From NCBI GenBank assembly GCA_903904855.1, contig CAIVEH010000067.1, positions 1-35,191 on the forward strand: a stretch of 35,191 bases of DNA, read 5' to 3'. Position 1 is the stretch's first letter. Each line of letters starts with the position of its first letter. Below, piece after piece: positions 1 to 8,708 of this stretch. The notes below the pieces were generated by a model. That model saw only the letters and a program-made list of their open reading frames with translations. It made no database searches and was not told the DNA's origin. The stretch is from an uncultured Bacteroidota bacterium. GTDB lineage: Bacteria > Bacteroidota > Bacteroidia > Chitinophagales > Chitinophagaceae. The position numbers were made by a program, and so were the translations under genes.

Positions 1-618
1 CCGCCGCCGCCACCACCGCCCTCAGTTGCCTTCCTCTCAGATCCGGAATCAACTTATTCCCATTTCAATAACAGATACATATACAACCACGCTACCAATG
101 ACCTCTATGTGATCAATTTTGAAGAACACCCCCTGCACGATGATCCCGAAGGTCCTGATTATTTTTTGAGGCAACTCAGGGAACATATCGTAGCTGTTTA
201 CTATTTTAAGGCTGATCTTTTAGGTGAACATAAATATATTGAGTCAGTTAGCGCCATTGGCATCTTTGGCCTTGAGCACAGAAGATTTAACTACCAGGAG
301 GCGGCAAGGCATGTCCCTATAGTATACAGAAATGCGCCACCGGACGAGTATCATGCACTAAAAGCGGCTTTTTGCGGAGATTCTGAATTGGTTTCCTGTG
401 CATGGTTTACCGACTTTTCCAATAAAACAGCTTACAGAACAAATGTATTGCTGGATAGCCTGTTGCAATTCGACCTTAACCTGTTGAAAAATAAAAATAT
501 ACCACAGTCGCCTTTACCCGTTAATATTCCAGACAGTACTAAATTCGAAACCACATTCGATATTCTTGATGTTGGGCGTGATTTTAGTATCACAAGTCAG
601 ATTAATTCATATTGGTAA
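1..618 (+). CDS. 3' end of an unknown proline-rich protein (5' end outside window)
   Basis: The frame is open from the first base of the window to a TAA at 616-618, giving 205 residues. The visible part starts with a run of seven prolines encoded by CCG/CCA/CCC codons, then a globular stretch with no signal peptide or membrane segment. A GTG at 109 could be an internal start, but the open frame and coherent composition upstream argue that the gene begins before the window. The proline run could be a linker between two domains. I do not recognise the family: no catalytic motif, repeat or sorting domain is visible. The gene converges on ilvE, separated by a hairpin at 640-672. Confidence 0.6.
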   Translation, partial: PPPPPPPSVAFLSDPESTYSHFNNRYIYNHATNDLYVINFEEHPLHDDPEGPDYFLRQLREHIVAVYYFKADLLGEHKYIESVSAIGIFGLEHRRFNYQEAARHVPIVYRNAPPDEYHALKAAFCGDSELVSCAWFTDFSNKTAYRTNVLLDSLLQFDLNLLKNKNIPQSPLPVNIPDSTKFETTFDILDVGRDFSITSQINSYW

Positions 619-639
619 GATAAATACTCCCAATCGCAC

Positions 640-672
640 AAAAAAAATAGCCCCGCCAAAAAACAGCGAGGC
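640..672 (-). terminator. Rho-independent terminator of ilvE
   Basis: On the minus strand a 7-bp stem (GCCTCGC pairing with GCGGGGC, one G-U pair; arms 666-672 and 650-656) closes a 9-nt loop and is followed by TA and a run of eight T (640-647). It lies 28 bases past the ilvE stop. On the plus strand a T-run occurs only about eight bases past the stem, so any action on the upstream gene would be weaker. Confidence 0.75.
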
Positions 673-699
673 CAATAATATTTTTTGCTTTTCAGCAGT

Positions 700-1770
700 T
701 TATAATCTCACAATCCAGTTATGCGTATCTTCTTTACGGCCATATCTGATATCAGCCAGTTCCTTCTTGAGCCAGTTAGAGATTTCCCATTGATCAAGTG
801 GTGGCAGTACCATTTTGTCATCATGATAGGTAAGTGCATAAATAGGCGCAATAGAGGCAGCAGTACCTGTTCCGAACGCCTCTTTCAATTGACCGTTTTT
901 ATGAGCCTCTTCTATTTCATCAATGTTTATCGGGCGCTCTTCTACAGTTATCCCTTTTTCGCGCAGAAGGGTTATTACACTATCGCGGGTTACGCCTTCG
1001 AGTATGGTATCCTGGGTGATATCAGGAGTCAGTACTTTGTCGCCAATCACAAAAAACACATTCATGGTACCTATCTCCTGAACAAATTTGTGCTCAAAAC
1101 CATCGGTCCACAAAATCTGGTCATACCCCATTTTTTTGATCTGCATTGTAGGGTACATGCTCATACCATAGTTACCAGCAGCCTTGGTAAAACCAATACC
1201 ACCAGGGAATGCACGCACATATTTATCCTGAACATAGATAGATACCGGATGGTTGTAGTATGGCCCTGCCGGGCTGGTAATAATAATAAACATGAATTTC
1301 TCTGCCGGCCTAACACCTATAAACTCATCAACCGCCAGCATGAACGGACGGATATATAAAGAAGATTCTGCGCCAACAGGCACCCAATCCCTGTCCAGAT
1401 CAACAAGTGCCCGCATACCTTCAACAAAAATTTCTTCAGGTACATCAGGCATAGCCATACGCTCTGCCGACCGGTTCATTCGCTTCCAGTTGTCGTAAGG
1501 ACGGAAGATTATTGGGTTACCCTGCGGATCCTTATACGCTTTTACTCCTTCAAAAATCGCCTGACCATAATGAAAAAAGGTTGTTGCCGGACTAAACGAA
1601 AGATTATGAAAAGGCATTATTTCAGGTTTCTGCCATGCTCCATTTTCATAATATGCTATCAGCATATGGTCGGAATAATTAATTCCGAAATGAATTTCAG
1701 CCGGATCAATTTCACTGATACGGCTTTTCTCAACTTTCCTGATGCTGATATCGGTAGTGGACACACTCAT
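700..1770 (-). CDS. ilvE: Branched-chain amino acid aminotransferase
   Basis: A PLP-dependent fold-type IV transaminase of 356 residues. The family interconverts leucine, isoleucine and valine with their 2-oxo acids using 2-oxoglutarate/glutamate, in the cytosol. The sequence matches the longer, eukaryote-like BCAT subfamily: FHYGQAIFEGVKAY near residues 66-79, RPYDNWKRMNRSA near 90-102, the PLP-lysine segment FTKAAGNYG with Lys196, and VQEIGTMNVFFV near 230-241, which carries the cofactor-contacting Glu232. Length is normal and the ATG start gives a typical N-terminus. It is transcribed alone, away from recQ, with a promoter-like region at 1807-1838 and a terminator at 640-672. No other branched-chain biosynthesis genes are in the window. 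Confidence 0.95.
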   Translation of the reverse strand: MSVSTTDISIRKVEKSRISEIDPAEIHFGINYSDHMLIAYYENGAWQKPEIMPFHNLSFSPATTFFHYGQAIFEGVKAYKDPQGNPIIFRPYDNWKRMNRSAERMAMPDVPEEIFVEGMRALVDLDRDWVPVGAESSLYIRPFMLAVDEFIGVRPAEKFMFIIITSPAGPYYNHPVSIYVQDKYVRAFPGGIGFTKAAGNYGMSMYPTMQIKKMGYDQILWTDGFEHKFVQEIGTMNVFFVIGDKVLTPDITQDTILEGVTRDSVITLLREKGITVEERPINIDEIEEAHKNGQLKEAFGTGTAASIAPIYALTYHDDKMVLPPLDQWEISNWLKKELADIRYGRKEDTHNWIVRL

Positions 1771-1806
1771 ACTTCCCAGTTTTAGATTAATTATAGATTA
1801 CTTTTG

Positions 1807-1838
1807 CAAAGAAACAATTTTTAGGCCTAAATCCCTAA
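1807..1838 (-). promoter_or_regulatory. Probable ilvE promoter with a palindrome between the boxes
   Basis: On the minus strand TTTCTTTG (1807-1814) matches the Bacteroidetes -7 consensus TAnnTTTG at all but one position. Exactly 20 bases upstream lies TTAG (1835-1838), one mismatch from the -33 box TTTG. The spacer contains the perfect 12-bp palindrome TTTAGGCCTAAA (1820-1831), a plausible operator for a dimeric regulator. The start codon is 36 bases downstream of the -7 box. The assignment rests on consensus matching only. Confidence 0.5.
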
Positions 1839-1845
1839 GGAACGT

Positions 1846-1988
1846 TGATAAAATAACTTCCATTATATTGCGAAGTTATATTTCTTTTTTATGAGGCGTA
1901 AAATCTGCGAATAATGAATTATTTAAAGACTTTTACAACGAAATAAAAATGGAATAGAACGAGTAAAATGATGGAAGTTATTTTATCA
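1846..1988. repeat. 143-bp element with 18-bp perfect terminal inverted repeats (MITE-like or paired operator)
   Basis: The left arm at 1846-1863 (TGATAAAATAACTTCCAT) is the exact reverse complement of the right arm at 1971-1988. The 107 bases between are AT-rich and hold no good gene. A further inverted AACTTC/GAAGTT pair sits at 1855-1860 and 1872-1877. I see no convincing target-site duplication next to the arms. It fills most of the ilvE / 2073 intergenic gap and could be a small non-autonomous element or a regulatory structure. Confidence 0.55.
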
Positions 1989-2072
1989 TCGGTCCTGAAT
2001 GATACAGGTTAGTTTTTAAATTGAAATTAAATAATAATACGATATTGCAATATTACCTTACAGACTCCGATA

Positions 2073-2543
2073 ATGAATTTATATAACTCAGCTATTGTAC
2101 CAACAAAATATGATGTGCTTTGGGAAGACATCAGTAAACTGACAGTTAATGCTCAGTCTAAACCTGTATTGGTTATTACCCACGAATACCAGCCAGGAAG
2201 TAATGAGGAAGAACAACTGAAGAAAATGATGGAAGTGGATAGGAGCTGCGACCTGCGACCTGAGCAGTACAACGTTATCTGTCTCAGGGAAGGACAAATG
2301 GCAGCTTGGCATCATATCAGGGAAAAACTGAACCCCAAAATAATTTTACTTTTTGGGGTACTACCCTCCCAGTTAGGAATTGCTTCATTGTTTGTAATCA
2401 ACGCCCCGAATAATTTTGATAATAGGATATGGCTGCCCACTCATTTGTTAAGCGCCATTGAACAGACTACAGCCCTGAAATCGCAATTATGGAATGGCGG
2501 AATGAAGCCAATATTCAAAGACAACAGGCCCAATTATTTATAA
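2073..2543 (+). CDS. Unknown protein translationally coupled to recQ
   Basis: A 156-residue soluble protein starting at ATG 2073, with no signal peptide or membrane segment. It has an alternating hydrophobic core (PVLVITHEY near residues 32-40, KIILLFGVLP near 89-98) and a C-terminal NRIWLPTHLLSAIE segment, which looks like a compact alpha/beta domain. I recall similar small alpha/beta proteins in Bacteroidetes, and the layout faintly recalls the psi-subunit/uracil-DNA-glycosylase-like fold, but no diagnostic motif is visible, so the function stays open. Its stop is one base before the TTG start of recQ, so the two are almost surely one operon with coupled translation. That hints at a DNA-metabolism role. 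Confidence 0.8.
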   Translation: MNLYNSAIVPTKYDVLWEDISKLTVNAQSKPVLVITHEYQPGSNEEEQLKKMMEVDRSCDLRPEQYNVICLREGQMAAWHHIREKLNPKIILLFGVLPSQLGIASLFVINAPNNFDNRIWLPTHLLSAIEQTTALKSQLWNGGMKPIFKDNRPNYL

Positions 2544-2544
2544 C

Positions 2545-4443
2545 TTGGCTGCCACTCCCGAGCAAATATTAAAACAATACTGGGGCTACAATAGCTTCAG
2601 GCCGCTGCAAAGAGAAATTATAGTTTCTGTATTGCAGAATAGGGATACCCTTGCATTGCTACCCACAGGCGGAGGCAAATCGGTATGCTACCAGGTACCT
2701 GCTCTAATTAAGGATGGTTTTTGCCTCGTTATCTCCCCCCTTATCGCCCTGATGCAGGACCAGGTAACCCGACTGAAACAATTGGAAATCCCAGCTGAAT
2801 GTATCCATTCTGGTATGAATTATAATGATGTGCGCCGGATTGCCGATAATGCAATGCATGGCGCTTACAAGCTACTTTATATATCCCCTGAGCGGCTGCA
2901 AACCCAATTGTTCATGGATTATATGACTGAGTTTGATGTAAGTATGATAGCTGTTGATGAGGCGCACTGTATATCGCAATGGGGGCATGATTTCCGGCCC
3001 GACTATCTGAAGATAGCTGATGCAAGAGCGGTTTACCCCAGTGCACCGGTTTTGGCCCTGACAGCTACTGCTACGGGGGATGTGCAGATGGATATTGAAA
3101 AGCAGCTGCAATTTAAAAATGCATCAGTTTTTAAACAAAGCTTTGCCCGGAACAACATATTTTACAACGTTCATTACAGTGAAAATAAAAATGGGGATAC
3201 AATAAATAATATCAACAAAAGTTGCAGTATCGTTTATTGCCGTAGTCGCAAGCAAACGGAAATGGTTTGTAAATCGCTACAGCAATCGGGGATTGCAGCT
3301 ACCGGATATCATGCAGGAATGCTGAAGGAAAAAAGGGATGACGCACAGGAAGAATGGATGCACAATAAAGCTGCGGTAATGGTTGCAACCACAGCTTTTG
3401 GCATGGGCATAGATAAACCCGATGTGCGGATGGTATTGCATTACGATGCTCCTGAGCACCTGGAGGCCTGGTACCAGGAAGCAGGCAGGGCTGGCCGGGA
3501 TGGGAAACAATCATGGGCTTATACTCTTTATAACAGCAATGATAAAAAACGCCTGCTAGAAAGTATAGATCAGCAATTCCCGCCCGAGGCTTATCTGCGG
3601 CAGGTATACCAGGCAGTAGCCGAGTATCTGCAGATACCTATAGGCACACAACCCGATCAGTACTACCCTTTCGACCTCACTGATTTCTGCCGTAAATTCT
3701 CTCTCCAGCCAACATACGCTGTGCATGCCCTGAAATTGCTGGAACGTGAAGGACTATGGACAATGACCGAATCGGTATACAACCCTGCTACAATACAGTT
3801 TATTACCGACAGGCATACGCTCGATGACCTGAGGTTTGTAAACCCCAACCTGTCCTATGTTACAATCGGCCTGCTGCGCATGTACAATACCATTTTCCAT
3901 TTTCCAACACCTGTAAGAGAAACTGCAATAGCCAAACAGTTGAAGATGCAAAAGGAAGAGCTGATACCGATTCTGGAGCAATTGAACAAGATGGAACTGA
4001 TAGCCTACAATAAACCCGGAGAAGGCCCACAGCTTTTCTTTCATCATTACCGGGTAGATAGCCGCTACCTGATCATTGACCTGAACCGAATCAACACTCT
4101 TCGCAAGCGCCATATAGCCCGCACCGAAGCCATGATTGCCTTCCTGGAAAACAATACCGAATGCCGCGAACGGATATTACTTACCTACTTCGGTGAAAAA
4201 CCAGAAAAAGATTGCGGCCACTGCGATGTATGCAGGGATAAACGGGTAGAAAAAATTGATAATAAACTCCTGAGAAAAGAAATTTTGGAGCAATTGAAAA
4301 CTCATGGCATTACCAGCATTGCCGACCTTTTATCCACCTACACTGGTGCAATAAAGGAAGCAGCCCTGGCGTTATTAAGAGAGATGATTGATGAAGGGGT
4401 ATTATCTTTGGGGAGGGATGGAAGAGTTTCCTTTTCCAAATAA
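2545..4443 (+). CDS. recQ: ATP-dependent DNA helicase RecQ
   Basis: A superfamily 2, 3'-5' DNA helicase of 632 residues acting in recombination and fork repair. Visible motifs in order are the FRPLQ motif 0 (18-22), Walker A TGGGKS with Lys45, DEAH at 138-141 followed by the RecQ aromatic-rich loop through RPDY (151-154), ALTATA (171-176), and motif VI QEAGRAGRDG (311-320). A C-terminal zinc cluster is formed by CRERILLTYF and CGHCDVC. The winged-helix-like stretch (FDLTDFCRKFSLQPTYAVHA) comes before the zinc cluster, and no clear HRDC domain follows. I associate that order with Bacteroidetes RecQ. The start is TTG: no ATG or GTG lies in frame between the upstream TGA and the motifs. Confidence 0.93.
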   Translation: MAATPEQILKQYWGYNSFRPLQREIIVSVLQNRDTLALLPTGGGKSVCYQVPALIKDGFCLVISPLIALMQDQVTRLKQLEIPAECIHSGMNYNDVRRIADNAMHGAYKLLYISPERLQTQLFMDYMTEFDVSMIAVDEAHCISQWGHDFRPDYLKIADARAVYPSAPVLALTATATGDVQMDIEKQLQFKNASVFKQSFARNNIFYNVHYSENKNGDTINNINKSCSIVYCRSRKQTEMVCKSLQQSGIAATGYHAGMLKEKRDDAQEEWMHNKAAVMVATTAFGMGIDKPDVRMVLHYDAPEHLEAWYQEAGRAGRDGKQSWAYTLYNSNDKKRLLESIDQQFPPEAYLRQVYQAVAEYLQIPIGTQPDQYYPFDLTDFCRKFSLQPTYAVHALKLLEREGLWTMTESVYNPATIQFITDRHTLDDLRFVNPNLSYVTIGLLRMYNTIFHFPTPVRETAIAKQLKMQKEELIPILEQLNKMELIAYNKPGEGPQLFFHHYRVDSRYLIIDLNRINTLRKRHIARTEAMIAFLENNTECRERILLTYFGEKPEKDCGHCDVCRDKRVEKIDNKLLRKEILEQLKTHGITSIADLLSTYTGAIKEAALALLREMIDEGVLSLGRDGRVSFSK

Positions 4444-4488
4444 AAGTCGAAATAAAGCATTTTAAGTTAAAGATATTAATCATCAACC

Positions 4489-5499
4489 TTGAATAAAATC
4501 CGTTTCTCAATCACAGGCTTTGGCAATATTGGCCGCCGCCACGCCGAACATATCCTGCAAAACCCCGCAACTGAGTTGGTTGCCATTTGCGATATTAATC
4601 CGCAGGTGCAGGCCTTAGCGCCGCAAAATGTTGCCTTTTATACCAATCTGGAAGACCTGCTGCAAAGCACTCAAGCCGATGTGCTTTGTGTATGCACTCC
4701 CAATTACCTGCACGAACCGCATACCATTATAGGCCTCAATGCCGGGCTTCATACAGTAGTCGAAAAACCAATGGCAATTAGCGTTGCCCAGTGCGACCGT
4801 ATGATAGAGGCTGCTGAAAAAACAGGTAAAACAATCTTTGCAGTAAAGCAAAACCGCTACAATCCTCCGGTGCAGGCAGTAAAGCAACTCATTGCCCATC
4901 ACGAACTGGGAAATATATACATGATACAGGTAAACTGCTTCTGGAACCGCGGCGATGCTTACTATGCCGGCAGCGACTGGCGTGGCAAGAAGGGAAAAGA
5001 CGGCGGATGCCTCTTTACACAGTTCAGCCATTTTGTAGATATACTTTATTATCTGAACGGCCCAATAACCGCTGCCGAGGGCTGGATAAATAATTTTGCA
5101 CACCTGCACAATACCGAAGTGGAAGACACCGGCAGTTTTGTACTCAAAGCAGCCAATAACGCCATTATTAATTTCAACTTCACCACCTGCTCCTACCAGC
5201 GCAATATGGAAGGTTCTATTACCCTCTTTGCCGAGAAAGGAACTATAAAAATTGGAGGACAATACCTGAACACTATAGAATACCAGCAACTTGCCGGCGC
5301 CCAGCTTCCGCCAATAAACATAACAGCCAAAGCCAATGATTACGGCCTCTACCAGGGATCAATGAGCAACCACGACAAGGTAATACAGAATGTAGTGGAT
5401 GTGTTGCACTACAACCATCCTGTTATGACCAGCGCTTATGAAGGCCGTGAAGTAATAAAAATCATTGAACAGATGTATAAAGGAGCAATTAAGTTATAA
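4489..5499 (+). CDS. Gfo/Idh/MocA oxidoreductase, WlbA/WbpB-like (UDP-sugar 3-dehydrogenase)
   Basis: A 336-residue NAD(P)-dependent dehydrogenase. The N-terminal Rossmann fold carries GFGNIG (10-15) and an acidic residue after strand 2 (CDIN, 34-37). The family signature EKP lies at 92-94, followed by KQNRYNPP (120-127). FWNR (151-154), SDWRGKKGKDGG (162-173) and QFSHFVDIL (178-186, with the likely catalytic His181) resemble WlbA/WbpB, which oxidise the 3-hydroxyl of UDP-GlcNAc uronate for surface polysaccharide synthesis. The exact substrate is inferred from resemblance only, and no partner WbpA/D/E genes are near. The start is a TTG 45 bases after the recQ stop; no ATG is available close by. 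It is probably cotranscribed with recQ or has its own promoter in that gap. Confidence 0.85.
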   Translation: MNKIRFSITGFGNIGRRHAEHILQNPATELVAICDINPQVQALAPQNVAFYTNLEDLLQSTQADVLCVCTPNYLHEPHTIIGLNAGLHTVVEKPMAISVAQCDRMIEAAEKTGKTIFAVKQNRYNPPVQAVKQLIAHHELGNIYMIQVNCFWNRGDAYYAGSDWRGKKGKDGGCLFTQFSHFVDILYYLNGPITAAEGWINNFAHLHNTEVEDTGSFVLKAANNAIINFNFTTCSYQRNMEGSITLFAEKGTIKIGGQYLNTIEYQQLAGAQLPPINITAKANDYGLYQGSMSNHDKVIQNVVDVLHYNHPVMTSAYEGREVIKIIEQMYKGAIKL

Positions 5500-5612
5500 A
5501 ATAGTTATTTTTACATAGTTCCTTCCAGTAAACTTTACTTACAGGGTAATCTTAACTTTTAATCTGAAAATCTTAATTACTTTCACACCCGAATCAAAAA
5601 ACAATTCAGGTT

Positions 5613-5981
5613 ATGAAAAAAGTCATTGTATTTTCTCTGCTTTCCGCAGGAATTCTGTGTTTCAATTCTTCCTTCGCTCAGGATAAAGAAATGAAAGAAA
5701 AGAAAATGGAACACAAAGAAAAAATGGAACACAAGGCTAAAATGGAACATCACGAAGAGAAGATGGAACATAAAGCAAAAGAGGAGCATCATGAAGATAA
5801 AAAAGAACATCATGAAGGCAGAAATGAGCATCATGAGGGCAAGAAAGAGCATCATGAAGGCAAAAATGAACATCATGAGGGTGTAAAGGAACATCACGAA
5901 GGAAACAGAGTGCACAATGATGGCAAAAAAGTGCACCATGATGATAACAAGATGGAGCACAAAGAAGGAGACAAACATTAA
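5613..5981 (+). CDS. Exported histidine-rich repeat protein (probable metal binder)
   Basis: The 122 residues begin with a clear signal peptide (MKKVIVFSLLSAGILCF, cleavage after SFA-Q near 22). The mature part is almost entirely short repeats of the type EHHEGK / EHKEKM, rich in His, Glu, Lys and Met and free of hydrophobic core. Such proteins bind transition metals (Zn, Ni, Cu) in the periplasm or at the surface; metal and role here are inferred. No transporter or metal regulator is adjacent. The 5' half uses MEHK-type units and the 3' half HHEG-type units, so the array probably grew by tandem duplication. A bidirectional terminator follows at 6025-6061. Confidence 0.8.
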   Translation: MKKVIVFSLLSAGILCFNSSFAQDKEMKEKKMEHKEKMEHKAKMEHHEEKMEHKAKEEHHEDKKEHHEGRNEHHEGKKEHHEGKNEHHEGVKEHHEGNRVHNDGKKVHHDDNKMEHKEGDKH

Positions 5982-6024
5982 TCCCTAAGCTGGGACATTT
6001 ACTGTTCGTTACAAATAAAATATT

Positions 6025-6061
6025 AAAAGAGGCTATTTCCAATAGGGAGATAGCCTCTTTT
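6025..6061. terminator. Bidirectional terminator between the His-rich gene and the M1 peptidase
   Basis: An 11-bp perfect stem (AAAAGAGGCTA at 6025-6035 pairs with 6051-6061), one more A-T pair inside, closes a loop of about 13 nt. A-rich and T-rich flanks on both sides give each strand a U-tract. It lies between two convergent genes and fits both. Confidence 0.8.
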
Positions 6062-6076
6062 ATTTTAAGATTCAGT

Positions 6077-8680
6077 TTACTCCATTAAGTTCTTCATTTT
6101 CTTCTTATACTCCTTCTGGGCTTCCGGATCAGCTTCAGCAGCTATCACCTTTTCAAGGGCTGCCTTTACAATTGCCAGGCGGCGCTGGGCAGTTTCTGCT
6201 TCTTCTTTTTTATCCGATTTTGCATTTTCTTTCTGCGTTATGCCCGCCTGGAAAAATGAACCGGCAAGCGGCACTCTCCTGCTCTTCATATTTTCAGATA
6301 TCACCATTGTTGTAAGCAAATCAGCCGCCCTGGAGAATGACGCATCGCTCTTTACATTTTTCATATAAGCCGTGAAGCTTGACGACATGGTATACTTGCG
6401 ATTGCCCATGAAGTAAGGCGTATACTGTTCATAGAGTGCTATATCTTCATCAGCGGCCTTCTTGCCTATCGAGCTCCATATGGCAGATTCCAGATTTGTT
6501 TTCGGGTCGGCATGTACCATTTTGCGGGATATAATGTAGGCAGTGTCCTTATCTATTTTAGCCAGCGCTTCCAGCGCTGCGCCTGCTATGGCATACGAAC
6601 TGAACCCTGTAGCCTCGGCCATCAGGCTTTTTGTGGCATCGCATTTCCAGTCGCCCAGCGTTTCAAAAGCTTGTGCACGTACCAGCTTATTGCTGTCGCT
6701 TTTCGCCAGGTAGCTCACATATTCCGTCCATTTTTTCTGGTACTGGTTATTCTGTGTTTTACCCAATTGCGCCAAAGCACCTCTTCGTATCGATGCATTG
6801 CCATCCTTCAGTGCCATACCAATCATTGCCTGCGAGTTGGAGTCGCTCAGCAATTTGCCGGCAGCATTTACTGCCAGGTGCTTACTCACGTAGTCATCAG
6901 TAAGCGCCAGTTGCTCGCGCCACTGTGGCATTTTTTTACCATCCTTTATTTCTCCAGGCAGCACATGTTCACAATCCGGCACTATCAGCGGCTTAACCCC
7001 GTTGTGGTAATCAAAAGTAAAGACCTCCTTCTTTTTCGTGATATTCCAGTCCAGTATCTTTTTCTCCTTGCCATAATACAAGGCCGTCTTAATAGGCAGT
7101 TTATACATATATTCACTGTCCTCTTGCGTCTGTGCCACGGTTACTGTAAGCTTTTGGGTGGTATCATTATAGTTGTAGCTCACTTTCACCACCGGGTGGC
7201 CTGCATGGTAGTACCACTCATTGAAGAACCAGTTCCAGTCCTGCCCGCTGGCATCATTCACAGCCATCAGCCAGTTTTGCGCGCTGGCAGGGTGCAGGGC
7301 ATTCCTGGTCAGGTAAAGTTTCATGGCTTCGTCAAACGCCGCATCGCCCATCAGGTTATTGAGGTAGTGCAACACTGCCCCACCCTTGTTATAAGAGATA
7401 TGGTCAAACACCTCCTCCCTGATGTCGTAGTAATACCGCACCAATTGCGGATCGCTGAACGACGACATGCCTATATACCCCATCAGATCGTTATAAGCCA
7501 GTTCATCGGCCGATGCTTTTCCGTATTTGAAATTGCGCCACAGCTGCTCGCCATAGTTGGCAAACGACTCATTGACCGTGATATTGGTCCACGATTCGCA
7601 GGTTACATAATCGCCAAACCACTCATGAAACAACTCATGCGACACCACATCTTCACTGTTATGGTCGGCATACTCGCGTGCATTCTGGTTCATAAACTCG
7701 CCAAACAACGCCGCCGATGTATTCTCCATTGCCCCCGATACATAATCGCGCACCACTACCTGGCTGTACTTGTTCCAGGGGTAAGTTACACCCGTCTTTC
7801 TGGAGAAAAATTCCAGCATCTCAGGCGTATGATTAAACATCAGGTAGGCATCCGGCGCAAATTCAGGCTCTGTATAGTAGTTCACCTCCTTGCCATGCCA
7901 GGTATTATGATTGATGCTGAATTTACCAATGGCAAACATCACCACATAAGCCTGTATGGGCATATCCATCTTCCATATATCGGTGCGCATACCCTTCGGG
8001 CCCTTCACCTGCTTTATCATAGCGCCATTGCTCAGTGTGGTAAAGCTGTCAGGCACTGTCAGTTCCACCTGGCTGGTGAACCGGGTATTGGGTTTATCTA
8101 TCGTTATCAGCCAGTGCGAGTTCGATTCTGTCTCTCCCTGAGTCCATATCTGTGCAGGCTTGTGGGGCACACTGTAATCGGTATTTATAAAGTATAGCCC
8201 CCTGTCATCACTTATAGCGCCGCTGCCGCCTGTAGGCATGGCATAGGGCATAGCAGTATATTTCAGGTACAGCTCTATAGTTTCATCCTTGTTGTATTTA
8301 TGTCCGAACCTTATTTTCAGCTGGTCATTTTCATAGGTATAATCCACCCTGCTGTTCCCCTTTTTCCCGGCCAGTACCACACTGTCTATCCGCATCGATT
8401 TTGCATCCAGTACCAGCGTATCGGTGGCATAAAAGTAAGGGTGCAGTGTTATCCACTCCCTGGCATTTGCCGTCTTTTCTTTCCAGTTGAAGGAGAGAGC
8501 CACACGGGTATTCTTTATTTCCCACACCCTGTTTGTAAAACCCCGCAATACAGGCGCACCCGCTGGTGCAGAAATATTAAGGGTATCCAGTATTATATGC
8601 TGGGCAGTATCGGTGGAGGCCGTTTGGGCATTGCTGCATACAGATGCTACCAGCAGTAAGACGATTGAAAGAAATTTCAT
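6077..8680 (-). CDS. Exported M1-family metallo-aminopeptidase
   Basis: An 867-residue zinc aminopeptidase with a signal peptide (about 1-19, ending SNA-Q), so it acts in the periplasm or outside the cell. The substrate-binding GAMEN motif is at 316-320. The zinc site HELFHEWFG starts at 348 (His348, Glu349, His352), with the third ligand Glu371 in VNESFANY. After the catalytic domain comes a helical, HEAT-like C-terminal region and a highly charged tail (near 835-867). This order (N-terminal beta domain, catalytic domain, HEAT-like repeats) is usual for Bacteroidetes M1 enzymes, which trim peptides for nutrition. The ATG start is supported by the signal peptide. The gene is monocistronic. 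Confidence 0.92.
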   Translation of the reverse strand: MKFLSIVLLLVASVCSNAQTASTDTAQHIILDTLNISAPAGAPVLRGFTNRVWEIKNTRVALSFNWKEKTANAREWITLHPYFYATDTLVLDAKSMRIDSVVLAGKKGNSRVDYTYENDQLKIRFGHKYNKDETIELYLKYTAMPYAMPTGGSGAISDDRGLYFINTDYSVPHKPAQIWTQGETESNSHWLITIDKPNTRFTSQVELTVPDSFTTLSNGAMIKQVKGPKGMRTDIWKMDMPIQAYVVMFAIGKFSINHNTWHGKEVNYYTEPEFAPDAYLMFNHTPEMLEFFSRKTGVTYPWNKYSQVVVRDYVSGAMENTSAALFGEFMNQNAREYADHNSEDVVSHELFHEWFGDYVTCESWTNITVNESFANYGEQLWRNFKYGKASADELAYNDLMGYIGMSSFSDPQLVRYYYDIREEVFDHISYNKGGAVLHYLNNLMGDAAFDEAMKLYLTRNALHPASAQNWLMAVNDASGQDWNWFFNEWYYHAGHPVVKVSYNYNDTTQKLTVTVAQTQEDSEYMYKLPIKTALYYGKEKKILDWNITKKKEVFTFDYHNGVKPLIVPDCEHVLPGEIKDGKKMPQWREQLALTDDYVSKHLAVNAAGKLLSDSNSQAMIGMALKDGNASIRRGALAQLGKTQNNQYQKKWTEYVSYLAKSDSNKLVRAQAFETLGDWKCDATKSLMAEATGFSSYAIAGAALEALAKIDKDTAYIISRKMVHADPKTNLESAIWSSIGKKAADEDIALYEQYTPYFMGNRKYTMSSSFTAYMKNVKSDASFSRAADLLTTMVISENMKSRRVPLAGSFFQAGITQKENAKSDKKEEAETAQRRLAIVKAALEKVIAAEADPEAQKEYKKKMKNLME

Positions 8681-8700
8681 CAGGAAAATTTAAGAAAGGT

Positions 8701-8708
8701 CAAAAGTA
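8701..8708 (-). promoter_or_regulatory. -7 box of the M1 peptidase promoter
   Basis: TACTTTTG on the minus strand is a full match to the Bacteroidetes -7 consensus TAnnTTTG, 20 bases upstream of the ATG. No good TTTG -33 box is seen at the expected spacing. Confidence 0.5.

Noticed and set aside
5583-6042. Met/Phe/His-rich minus-strand frames opposite the His-rich gene
   Set aside because: They arise from the repeated codons of the plus-strand gene, which has a signal peptide and normal start.
6512-8197. 561-codon plus-strand frame opposite the M1 peptidase
   Set aside because: It is the antisense shadow of a well-supported peptidase with all catalytic motifs; its own translation is Cys/His-rich with no domain.
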